Of a DNA stretch of 64,000 bases, positions 22,491 to 32,437 are shown piece after piece. Each line of letters opens with the position of its first letter. Positions within the stretch are counted from its first letter, which is position 1. The notes below the pieces were generated by a model. That model made no database searches. It saw only the letters and a list, made by a program, of their open reading frames with translations, and had not been told where the DNA came from. The translations under genes were made by a program, and so were the position numbers. The stretch covers positions 7,063,501-7,127,500 of the forward strand of contig CAJFCV020000005.1 in assembly GCA_904066235.2 (NCBI GenBank). The letters run 5' to 3'. This DNA is from Bursaphelenchus xylophilus. Its lineage: Eukaryota > Nematoda > Chromadorea > Rhabditida > Aphelenchoididae.

Positions 22491-25400
22491 ATGGATTTCC
22501 CGGCAGATCCGGGCTCACGGTAACTGGTTGTAAACTGTTAACTTTACCCTTAGCTCTACCAGAGGTGCTTCGAAACAACGTCGTGAGCTGATCAACATTG
22601 AAATCCAGAAGATCCGAGACCTCCTTCCATTAAATTCTTGTGTCAAGGATCGTCTATTTCAGTTACAAGTTATGTCGTTGGCTTGTATTTACATCAGAAA
22701 ACACAAGTATTTACCTTACAGTAAGCCCAAAATATTCAATTTTTTATTTATTTTTTATTGTTTGAAAGTATTATTTTTTACAATTACAGTACTCCAAACC
22801 TGCGGTAAAAACTACCCTTTACCGTATTCCACGGCGACTCCGCGAGGCTGCGACAGCTGTAAGGCCCTCAGGGGATTTCTTTTGATGGTCACAAAGGAGG
22901 GCAAACTTCTTTATATTTCGGATAATGCCAGTGAATATCTGGGGTATTCCGTGGAGGAAATCATGTGTCAAGGCGACAGTTTATACGATCTGGTGGATGT
23001 CAGAGATCATTTGAGTCTTCGAAACGAGTTGTATATTGGCCCCTTATCCGGTTATTCCGAGTATTATCCGCATGAATCTGTCTTCGTATGTCGCATGAAT
23101 CTGTCGCGGACGGCCAAACGACAAGTACAATATTATAAGGTGAGTGTTGTAGGAAAAAAATGTATCCTTTGTTTTGAAGTACTCAGAAGAATTTACATTA
23201 TTTTACACATCATTCAAAAACGTCTGTATACAAAAATCCTTAAATATTTCTGCCAGTGAAGTGCAAAAAGCTTAATGCTCTCAAGGAAAGTCACTTTTTT
23301 CGCAGACGGACTTCGGAACGGCACCTAGTAGGTTTCAAACGTGAAGCGTCTGCGATCATAAAACTGATTTCCAAAAGTGTTTACGGGGCTTCTCGGCCGA
23401 GAAAATCGACCGCAAAGTTTAGCCGAAATGAGCGAATAGCCTCCTCAAAAGAAACAGCTTATTTCATCTGCAGTGGTGGCCGAGTGGTCAGCGCGCTCGT
23501 TTTTTGCGCCAGAAGAGGCGGGTTCGATCCTCTGCGCAGTTTGTTTTCTTTTTGGCTTCGTAAATATTGATTTAGTATGTAAACATAGAATGTATACACT
23601 TTTGTAATTTTTTTACAGTAATTTAAACATAAATTCAAAGCTGAATGTTCATGAATATTGTAAAGTCAAAACAGGGCTGGGTTAATGAAGATATAGTTCC
23701 TAAATTTGTGTTTTATTAAAAATTGCTAATAATTAGCATATGTGATGTTAACGGCATCTCTCTATTTGATTCAATGGCCAAAAGAAATGCATCCGCAGAC
23801 GACCGAAGTCGAACTCACGTCTTCTGGCGCAAAAAGCGAGCGCGCTGACCACTCGGCCACCACTGCAGATGAAATAAGTTGTTTCTTTTTAGGAGGCTAT
23901 TCGCTCATTTCGGCTAAACTTTGCGGTCGATTTTCTCGGCCGAGAAGCCCCGTAAACACTTTTGGAAATCAGTTTTATGATCGCAGACGCTTCACGTTTG
24001 AAACCTACTAGGTGCCGTTCCGAAGTCCGTCTGCGAAAAAAGTGACTTCCCTTGTCAGATGTTTTCCAAATTTGGTCCAAACAATCTTTATGGGCCTCAT
24101 GTTGATTCCTACAAATCTTTGCTTACCATTTGTAAAAACGGCTGAGTTTTCCAACGATCTTTTTCGACGAGAGACTGTAAAATTAGGAGAGGCGGTCAGA
24201 GAAAAAAACGACTTTATATTTTTTCTGCTCACGTTAGAAAAAATTGCCTTAGAAAAGTTTTCTCCCACATTACAAACAGACAATAAATTTTTCAAATTGA
24301 AAATCGGCCAAAAAACAAGTCTTTCTATTTCAGTTCGTCCTAGTCCAGGGTCGCTACATCCATTCCTTGGAGCATTACAAGGCCATAAATCAGTTGATGC
24401 AGGCTTCCCATAAGATCCAGCCCCTCTTCTCAGCCTTCTGTCAGCCTCTGATTAACCCCGAAAATGCAGAAAGTTTGGCCATGGGCAATCCGAATATCTT
24501 TTGTATGGTCTTATCCATGGATTTGCTGATAAAAGAGATGAATTTGAATGCGAAAGAGATGCTAGGATACAATGATCATGATTACATCAACTTGTACTCG
24601 ATTATCCATCCCGAAGATCTCATTCAATTATCCGAAAACCACTGTAAATGTAAGTAAAAAGGAGGCAGGAGTCTTCTTGTTACATTGAATAATTACGGGG
24701 CTCAATTGTAGGCTGCCATTAGGTTTAGTTGTATCCTACACGCCGCTTTCGGTATTTGTGAGCCATAATTAACGAGTTTATAAATAAATTTGAATAATAA
24801 TTTGAGTAAATTACAGTAATCCGCGACAAGGAGGGTATCATCGTCTGCTTGATTCGATTGGAAAATGCCTCCAAAAAGTTCATCTGGCTTCATTCCGTGT
24901 TCGTTTGCAAATTAAGCCCCGAGAATTGCCCTTTCATTCAGGCCACATTCCAAGCCGTAGGGTAAGTGGACAAATCAAACTAAAGTAATGTCATTCAAGC
25001 CACGCTTTACCCTATTTCCAAGCAATTTAAGTTCCTTGTACTCGAAATTATGTACCTCATTCCAACAGGGAAAGCAATAATTTTTGCAAGGGATTTAAAT
25101 CGACTAATAATTATTTTTTTGAACAAGTGTCAAGTGTAATATAATTTTTGGTCCTTCAAATGTTTTATTTTTAGCCAACAAGAAGGTCTGGCCCTCCAAA
25201 AGGCATCCTGGGTGTATTGTCCATCCACTTATCAGAGTATGAGGGACAAGGAGCAGGAATTCGAAGTCAGTTCCCCAGAATCTTCGGCCAGTCATGTGCA
25301 AGATAAGACCGACGGCCATGAGGTAAGATACACTTGGTATAACAACAGTGAATAGATGAGCTCTTTATTAGAGATCTTTGCCCACGTAATAAGCGCTGCA

Positions 25401-26083
25401 TAACAGAGAAATTGATTTCTGATTCGCACAAAAATGACATGTGTTGTTAACGTGTCTTGAAGGTCTTTGTACATTAATTCCGTGTTGGCTTTACATTAAA
25501 AATGAAGCCAATATGTCTCCATTCGCGAAATGGTCAGGCATTTGCGTTTTTGAGAATGATGATTTGTCCATATACATATTAGACTAGACGTCTAAATTTT
25601 CAGATCTTGGAAACAAAGCCTTTGCCTCGAGTTCCCGATCTCAACAATAATAATAATAACAACAATATTGTCGTGCCAAAAATACTGTTGGACTTTCCGG
25701 ATCCGGCCAATGAATTTGGCTATCCCTTCCCGGAGCCCTTATCTTTATGCCCAGCCAGTTTATTCGGATATCCATTACCTGAACTGGGCGATGACTTGGA
25801 CGAATATTTCAGACAAGTTGAGCAGGAATCGCCGAGTAGTCGGAAGAGAGAACACAGTCAAACAACTCCTTCCACGGCCTCCACCACCTCCTGTTATGAT
25901 TATGATCCTGATCCGGCGTCATATCCCAAGATTAAGCGAGAATCGATGCCTTTATTGGGGGAATTCCATCAAGTCGAAGGTGGCCTCGTCGATTACAGAC
26001 CTCATTCCACAATGGGCAGCTGGACTGGCCTTCCAAGTACGAATAATAACGAGTATTTCTACGAGAAAAATTTGATTATATAA
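22491..26083 (+). CDS. cky-1: CKY-1 / NPAS4 / Dysfusion-type bHLH-PAS transcription factor
   Basis: Seven exons in phase. Exons 1 and 2 (22491-22519 and 22554-22720) encode MDFPADPGSRST then the basic helix-loop-helix GASKQRRELINIEIQKIRDL and LQVMSLACIYIRK, the characteristic NPAS4/Dysfusion bHLH. Exon 3 (22790-23139) has PAS-A (GFLLMVTKEGKLLYISDNAS, GDSLYDLVDVRDHL). Exon 4 (from 24334) begins the second PAS domain, with MVLSMDLLIKEMNL, NAKEMLGYNDHDY and IIHPEDL; exons 5 and 6 continue it. The last exon encodes a Pro/Asn/Ser-rich C-terminal region with an Asn run, likely for activation. Family role: partners with an ARNT-type protein (AHA-1 in worms) to bind E-box-like DNA; NPAS4 is neuronal and activity-dependent. 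Intron 3 (23140-24333, 1,194 nt) contains a foldback element. Confidence 0.93.
23470..23538 (+). other. tRNA-Ser-like sequence, left arm, intact A and B boxes
   Basis: Starts GCAGTGGTGGCCGAGTGGTC, very like the 5' half of eukaryotic tRNA-Ser. A box TGGCCGAGTGG at 23477-23487; B box GGTTCGATCC at 23521-23530. The anticodon arm is altered (GCGC-TCGTTTTTT-GCGC) and the long variable arm is shortened. A T-rich tract (TTTGTTTTCTTTTT) lies just downstream and could end Pol III transcription. Confidence 0.6.
23795..23866 (-). other. tRNA-Ser-like sequence, right arm, degraded B box
   Basis: Inverted copy of the left unit. The A box half (complement of CCACTCGGCCA) is intact, but the B box reads AGTTCGACTT and several extra bases follow. 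It faces the left copy. It is probably a weaker or dead Pol III promoter. Confidence 0.5.
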
Positions 26084-26925
26084 GAGTATCATGGATATAT
26101 TGTCTATACTCTAAAATTTACATAATTTTATGTCAATGTTTGTACACAAAAAAGCATAATCTATCCATTACATCTACAAAAACAATAAGTCTGCTATTTC
26201 TTTGGAGTTTATGAGGTCTAAAATCATATGATATTACCCAGGTGATCATAATCTAATTTCAAATACCACCTTATTCCCCTCCCGATCCGATTACTCATTA
26301 CCACCAACATACCAAGGTCATATTACGTGTATTTTCCTATACCTTGTTATAAATGCACCGTCTTTCAGCCTGAAGCCCCCTTTTCTAGTCATCGTTTGTT
26401 GTTGTGATTACACATACCTCAAGAGAATAAAGTCTTTCTTTCCAACAAACTCCCGTAATTGTGGCATTGCTAGACGGCCCAATTTACTAGTAGAGCTAAT
26501 TTTTCGAAATAAATAATTTGAACAATTTTAATAAATTTTATTAAGGGCAAGACAGAAACTATACAATCCTAAAATTCAACCAGTTTGGCGGTTACTTTGT
26601 ACTGTTGGAAGCATAAAGAAGGTGGCGTCATAAGACGCACGTAGATTCGGAATCGCACGGACATGTGACGTCATGGACAAGGACAAGGAATTAGCCAATC
26701 TTGGGTAAATTCAGATACCAAAATGAGGCCAAAGCATGTGATTACATCATCCGTAAATGACGTCACATATCCGTTGAACATTCGAACATTCAAAACAAAA
26801 AACGCAGACATTACATCAGAATGCCAAGGATAACACAAGATATGAAAACAAACAAAGAGATCCCGTCTGAATGGATGAAAGCTCGATATGAGGTAGATGG
26901 AGACATACCCGTGATCACCATTTGA
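26084..26925. other. Convergent intergenic region with CRE-like sites
   Basis: Between the 3' ends of cky-1 and the minus-strand membrane protein gene. It holds two exact TGACGTCA sites (26666-26673 and 26758-26765), plus related GCGTCA and TTACATCA near 26625 and 26742. AATAAA near 26427 and 26508 could be polyadenylation signals. No exon found. Confidence 0.45.
26666..26765. promoter_or_regulatory. Paired CRE/ATF palindromes
   Basis: Two perfect TGACGTCA palindromes 84 nt apart, in a stretch between two gene 3' ends. They could act as a downstream enhancer of cky-1. Match to the CREB/ATF consensus only. Confidence 0.35.
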
Positions 26926-28241
26926 TTAGTTCTTCTCCAATTCGTCGACCCGCAATTCGTGAATGCCCTCCGGAGATTCCACAACCGCCCCAGGCAATGG
27001 GGGGATCAGTTGAACAGGCGAGGAGGCCGTGCTCTGTCTGTGAACCATGCCCATCTCGTGGGTTCGGGCCAATTGGACCGAATCGGACAAGCTCTGTGTT
27101 AGCGGGGCATGGCGAACAAGCGACGCCGTACTTCCAGTACTATTTTGGACCTTCTGTGTGTCCAGCTGAGAGTACATATTACAACTACTGGAGGTGGCGG
27201 GCATGTTAATGGAGGTCGTCATGTTCCTGTAGATGTCATTTGAACCCGATTGATTACCCGTACCAAGTCGTGGCAGTGTCCAATATGATGGGGGAGCTAG
27301 AATGACAGGAATTAGGGCCAACGACATGTATAAAATGCTAAAATAAGAGGGTTTGCTTAAGCTGATTACACACGTAAAATAAACGCAACGCAAAACATTA
27401 CGCAGAGATGTAACCCAAGAGTTAAGAGCATTGTAAACCACACAGTACCGTTTAATCCTTTGCTTTTGTAATTCTCTTGTGATCCCAAATACTATTACAA
27501 ATTCCCAAAGAAATACGAGGACCAGCAACCCAAAATGTACGTCATTAAGTATAATGTGCTTAGAGCTCTCCTATTTTGGCTCACTAATCCGATAAAGTAA
27601 TCCTCACCGTCCGCGAATCCACTTCCATTCGATGATGTTCCCTCGTAGAAGGGTGGTGGCGGTAAAGGAACGGCCACGGACGCCCTTCTTGGTGGTAATG
27701 GAGAGGGCAATTTAATGGCATCCTCGTACTTGGGAGGGAATCGCTCCAACAAAAAGGGGACCGTGAAGAAAGCGGACCCGTCGAATTCGGTGATCTCGAA
27801 GGGGATCACCGGCAGGTTGGGCCCACTCGGCTGATGTATTACCATATCCGTATTGATGGACACTGTGGTCGATGCTTAAGCGGATTGGCATTAGGACTCA
27901 AGGTATTTGCAGGAAATACGACGCAATAGTTTGGAAAGAGCGCCTAAGGGCATTCCGAAAGATTTGGAATTTAAATCATGCGTCAGAAAGTGTAAGAAGA
28001 TTGTAAACATACGAAGGCAAACTCGCTCACCGGAAGAGTTCTCGCTCAGCGTCCGTTGCCGATGACAATTCTTCCAGCCACCTGTCCACTTGACGTACAG
28101 TTTGAGCATACAACAGAACAGAATCAACACCACGAACATGGGGATGGTGTAGGTGAGGACATTGGAGAACTCGGTCTCTTCCATGTCTTCGACCACTGTC
28201 CGATCCAGATGCGCATCCAGGTCGGTGGATGAAAGGGAAGG
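26926..28241 (-). CDS. Single-pass membrane protein with PPxY motifs (5' exon not found)
   Basis: Three exons join in phase: 28241-28031, about 27864-27608 and 27296-26926. An acidic extracellular segment (DLDAHLDRTVVEDMEETEF) leads into one helix (LTYTIPMFVVLILFCCMLKL) and a long Pro/Ser-rich cytoplasmic tail. The tail contains two PPxY motifs, FPPKYEDA and APPSYWT, and a poly-Pro run ending PPPPFYEG. Family knowledge: PPxY binds WW domains, notably of NEDD4-family ubiquitin ligases, which often act on small membrane adaptors. I do not recognise the protein. The exon at 28241 starts after a TTGTAG acceptor in phase 0, so an upstream exon, perhaps with a signal peptide, should exist in 28242-29562 but could not be placed. 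Confidence 0.7.
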
Positions 28242-29562
28242 CTACAATTTTATATTGTACATGCTGTTTTCGGGAGTATTACGCAAAACAATATAATCAT
28301 GGGCCGGGAATGTCATAAAAGCGAGCAAATCTCGTCGAAAAATAAAAACTGTCTACGCAAGTCCATAAAGATGCCAGAGGAAGCGGTGGAACGGCTTTAA
28401 CATGATAAAAATTCCCCCCAAATACAAGAACATAATCGATATCCGAACAAGGTAAGTAAGAAGGTCGCATACACAACACGAGGAGGGAGTGAGCGCGCGC
28501 TGTTCACACTCTTGACCTCCAAAATCGATTCCATTTCGAATCCGCAACGACGATAAAAGCATCCCCGGCGCAGACCGAACGTGAGTTCCTTAGGGGGAAA
28601 GCCGGCGGAGGGCCTGCGGGTTTTACCTGGCTGCCAATGGCAACATAACCCGGGCCCCACGCCCCCCCCTTCGTTCTTACCAAGAAAATGCGCGATTTCT
28701 TTCAGGCCCGCAGGCTGTTCAGTTGGCATAACAACAAGTCATTTGCTTCTCACGTTACAATGCCGTATTCTGATTATGTAAATATAAAAACCAATACCCG
28801 CGGCCCCTGCGAAAGGTCGTTCCCGCGACAGGTTTTGAGCCCTTGACCGAGAATGCGGCCATTGTTCGACCTTATAATGGGCTCTACGCCTGGTTACCGT
28901 GAAAAGTTCGGCCTCCAGGTCCTTTTCAACAAGTTTGTCTGCAGTAAATGGGCGAGACAAGGATGCTCGGACACATTAACTTTTAATCTGATTGGGAGAT
29001 ACACGTACTTAGGATAGCAATTAAATACGACTCAACACACTTTAAAACATCCAATTACTCGAAATAGAATCCTACACTAGATGTCATCAATCTAAAACAA
29101 CACCAATCCTACAGGAAATCCATTCATTGGGCTTGCAAATCCCGGCGAATGACCAAACTTGGGGGGTTGACCCTCTATAAAAGCCAAAAGAACCTTCCTG
29201 AATGCCGGAAATAACCAGCAGCGACTTATTTCGAGCTCCCCTTTTACGTCACTGGAGGCCGCATTAAGAGTCGAGAAATCTGTTATTTATCAGTGTCATC
29301 AGAGGCAGAGAGTGTAGATTAATGTCGAAACGGGTCCATTTATTATATTCATCAGGACTATTCACAGCTATGTACAATCGGGAGGACAGTGGGAGATAAC
29401 AATAATAACAACAACATTCGAGAAGAGAAGGCACTAAAACACTTTTTCTTATAGGAAAAGTAATGATCCTGTTCGAGGAGCAATTCAAAGTGTATATGCA
29501 TGGCAATAGGAGCACACATATGACCCGGCTAGAGCTAATACATGCTAGTTAGGCTAAGAGAA
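28242..29562. other. Intergenic or first-intron region
   Basis: About 1.3 kb that should contain the missing 5' exon(s) and promoter of the PPxY membrane protein gene. It has a locally C-rich tract near 28647-28670 and no recognisable RNA gene. The overlapping ORFs on both strands (28297-28960) show no coherent protein. Confidence 0.4.
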
Positions 29563-30577
29563 TTACTGGGAGACCGGTCGGATTCGGCCGAAAACGGCCA
29601 AAGAAAGTTTGTTTGTGATGATTTGAGCGATGTGGAAGAAGTGGATCGGAGGTATCTGCGAGTCTTTCTGTTCAGGAATGGAGGTAAGGAACGAACTGAC
29701 AATAAAAAAGGGGAAGAAGGCACCGAAAATGCACGAGTTGATAATAAAGTTGTCCGAATACATGGTCAGGCAGGTCATCAGAGATCCGAAGCCCAGATGA
29801 AATGGCCAGCGACGCTCCACCAATGCCAATCGTTTGACGTTCGACAGCCCTCTACTCATCCAAACATATTCGAAACTGTAGAGTGAATGCAGTAGAGACA
29901 TCAGAACAAATCCTCCAACTTGATTTAATATCGGGACGGGAAGACCCAGAACTAGAATGGCCTGAAGAAGAAAGACGAGCTCCACAACCAAAGCATGAAC
30001 GAAGTCTGAAGCTGTCTTCGAGAAGATGATCTCCGTGTGTGATCTCGTGGACATTGTAGATCCCCTGTATCGATAAGCGGCATTTGCAACATCGGCAAAC
30101 CATAAAGTACTGAGCACTCTGATTACGATGAAAATGGGCATCACTAGGGCCAGCCGAAATGATGCAAATAAAGTGTTAATCCAACTGTATTTGTCTGGGA
30201 AAAGGGTTTCCGTGATCCAGACCATCAATTGTACCAACGCAATCGATGCCACATTCACTCCAACACACTAAAAGCATGGATAATAAAAACAAAAGGCCAA
30301 TTACCTGTAAGACTCGATAATAAGCCGGCGTTTTGGTCCTACTAATTACAGGGGGAGTGGTACTCTTCCTCCGGTCGGCGGTTTTTTCTTTCTCCTGCAT
30401 CCTTCTCCTTTCCAAAATCGTCATTCTCGGATTTGGTTCGGCCGAAGAAGCCCTCTGACCCGTGTTTGTGGTGCTTAGTGGCTTTGTGTTGTCCTCATCC
30501 AATTTGTACAATACTAGAAATCCTTCCAACGATGCCAACACCCCATCTTTGAACTCCCAAAAGAAATCCGCCATCAT
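29563..30577 (-). CDS. epg-4: EI24 / EPG-4 autophagy membrane protein
   Basis: Two exons, 30577-30305 and 30267-29563, separated by a 37-nt intron. The N-terminus (MMADFFWEFKDGVLASLEGF) is followed by a basic, Ser-rich linker. Several helices come next. The EI24 core is clear: LLHSLYSFEYVWMSRGLSNV, ALVERRWPFHLGFGSL and INSCIFGAFFPFFIV, matching the human EI24 block of the same order. Length is about 325 aa, in the family range. Family role: multi-pass ER protein required for autophagosome maturation; EPG-4 is the C. elegans member. The head-to-head COMM-domain gene starts about 1.1 kb away, with a GC-rich element between them. Confidence 0.9.
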
Positions 30578-30949
30578 CTTTCTAAAAGATCAAAATGGTA
30601 AACCAACAATTTATAGTGCAATTGAACCGAGACGAAATTATTTCGAGCATAAAACAGACAAAAGTCTCGTTGGGGGCATGTTTCAAACAGGACTGTAAAT
30701 AAAAAGCGCCACTAAAAAGCGTAATTCTCTGTTATCACGTGTTCTGCACTAAAATCATACCACAAAATCTGATAACCTCGGCGAAGGTACAATAACAAGG
30801 ACAGAGAAATCAGTCACGGAGACGTGGAGCAAGCTCATCTTCATAAATTTGGTACGTGAACACGAGACGCAAAAGAAGTAATTTCTTGAGGGGGACAGTT
30901 GACACATACACGGGGGGAAACTCGACCGAAATAAATTATTTTGCAGAAT

Positions 30950-31490
30950 CAGGGGTGGTCAGCAGACCCTATTTTTCCGATTTTCGGCCCGCGGCCCGGC
31001 CCGTCTAATCACCGGCCCGGCCCGGCCCGTCTAGTCTTTTTCCAGGCCCGGCCCGGCCCGGCCCGTGACGGGCCTGGCCCGGCCCGGCCCGGCCCGTCCA
31101 GGCCCGTCTATAGAGGGTTCTGCGAACTGCGCCCAGGCTCGGGATCTAAACTGAGGCAAAAAAGGCGTTGATCTAGCTAGTAAAGGATCAATGTGATAGT
31201 TTTGTGGTTCTATAATGGAACTATAGACTTGTAAACGTGTTAGAACTTGAGAAACAGCAACTATAACAACATCAATTAATTTTCCCGGCGCGAAAACAAT
31301 GAATGCCAACGGTTTGGCATTGTATTTTAGACGGGCCGGGCCGGGCCGGAAAAACCCCAGGCCCGCGGCCCGGCCCGGCCCGGCCCGTGACGGGCCCGGC
31401 CCGTTTGTCAATTTCCATTTTTGAGGCCGGCCGGCCCGTTTGGGCCGGGCCGGGCCGGCCCGGGCCGGCCCGGCCCGCCGACCACCCCTG
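30950..31490. mobile_element. GC-rich non-autonomous hAT-like element
   Basis: Ends are inverted: CAGGGGTGGTC at 30950 and GACCACCCCTG ending at 31490. Flanks are TGCAGAAT (30942-30949) and CACAGAAT (31491-31498), matching at 6 of 8 positions, consistent with a diverged 8-bp target duplication. These ends resemble the CAGGGG-type termini of hAT elements. Inside are two blocks (about 30986-31113 and 31330-31479) of GGCCCGGCCCG-type repeats, far above the base composition of the window. No transposase. ORFs through it encode only Gly/Pro/Ala/Arg low complexity. Confidence 0.65.
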
Positions 31491-31707
31491 CACAGAATTT
31501 TTGTTTATTCCAGTTGTTTGAGGTGTATACAACTTCTAAATCCCTTCAAGAAGCAAAACTATCTTTCTCGCGTTTATTTGATACCACCTGACGTTCCTAC
31601 GGAAAAATTAGACTTGTGACCACTATATTTTACATTTTGTTCACGTGAATTCACTCCTTCAATCCTGCAGAGAAAGCAAAGAACCTCATAAATCTATTTT
31701 ATTGCAA

Positions 31708-32323
31708 ATGGCAGACTTCGCTTCTACAAATATTGATAAATTCATCCATGTATCTAAATTAATATTGCGTAATGTTGATTGGGATCGGACTGTAAATGAA
31801 GTGAAGGATGAATTGGTCAAACTACAAGATACTGAGTTGCAGGAGTTTGACCACCTGGTAATTGATGAGGCAATTGAGAGATTTGATTAATATTATTTTA
31901 GTTTGATCTGGCATTCCCCTTTTGGAAAGAAGCTGTCTTAAATCAAACGAAACCTCGAGATTTGGAATCTAAGTTGGAGGAGATTGGAGTGGGTGAGGAG
32001 GAAGCAACAAGGATCTCAGAGTTATGGCTAGACGAAGCGCCAGCGACACTAAAGAGGGCTAAATTAATGTCGGCATCGGGGAAGCCGCAAGTTTCTGATA
32101 TCAGATGGGGATTGGAATTGGAGAGAGCAACGTAAGTATGCTTTTTTCTAGTCTAAAATTGGTTTTTAGGAGATTCAATAGTCCAAAGAGAGAACCGTTA
32201 ATCCATTTTAAATTCCTGACTGATCAGGGATCGGAGAATGTGAAGATGAATATTGACCAGCTAACTCAATTACACTTGATCCTCAAAGACATACAGTCAC
32301 ACGTGGATTCAGTCTACAAATGA
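31708..32323 (+). CDS. COMM domain-containing protein
   Basis: Three exons: 31708 to about 31857 (ending DHL), then FDLAFPFWKEAVLNQ through about 32131, then the last exon to 32323. The N-terminal part is all-helical. The C-terminal part reads VSDIRWGLELERATRFNSPK, EPLIHFKFLTDQG and MNIDQLTQLHLILKDIQSHV, the COMM-domain pattern (Trp, a strand with a Gly, then LxxLhxxLkdIqxxV). About 180 aa, normal for COMMD proteins. Family role: subunits of the Commander complex, in endosomal recycling. Which COMMD number it is I cannot say. Start chosen at the first ATG (MADFASTN). Its stop lies 114 bp from the convergent aquaporin gene. Confidence 0.8.
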
Positions 32324-32437
32324 GATTTATTTTACAGTTAATGTTCCTATAAATACTATATATATCTGGAAGATTTGATGATATGAAAAGTTGCCTCGTA
32401 TTTTAGGAAATGTAAGTGAACATGAGGTATAGAAAAA

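Larger units (their letters stand above)
23282..24054. mobile_element. 0.77-kb foldback element with about 260-bp inverted arms
   Basis: Left arm 23282-23545 and right arm about 23795-24054 are reverse complements, beginning CAAGG-AAGTCACTTTTTTCG. The outer 190 bp or so looks almost identical between arms. Each arm ends internally in a tRNA-Ser-like sequence pointing inward. The central 250 bp is AT-rich and non-coding. No transposase and no clear target-site duplication. Inserted in intron 3 of cky-1, sense-neutral. Unrelated in sequence to the 10.4-12.2 kb element but built the same way. Confidence 0.8.

Noticed and set aside
23470..23538. Functional tRNA-Ser gene
   Set aside because: The anticodon arm is disrupted by a T run and the long variable arm is reduced. 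Treated as a tRNA-derived part of the element.
30941..31532. Several overlapping Gly/Pro/Ala/Arg-rich ORFs
   Set aside because: All lie in GGCCCG repeats of the hAT-like element and open in many frames at once, as expected of GC-rich repeats.
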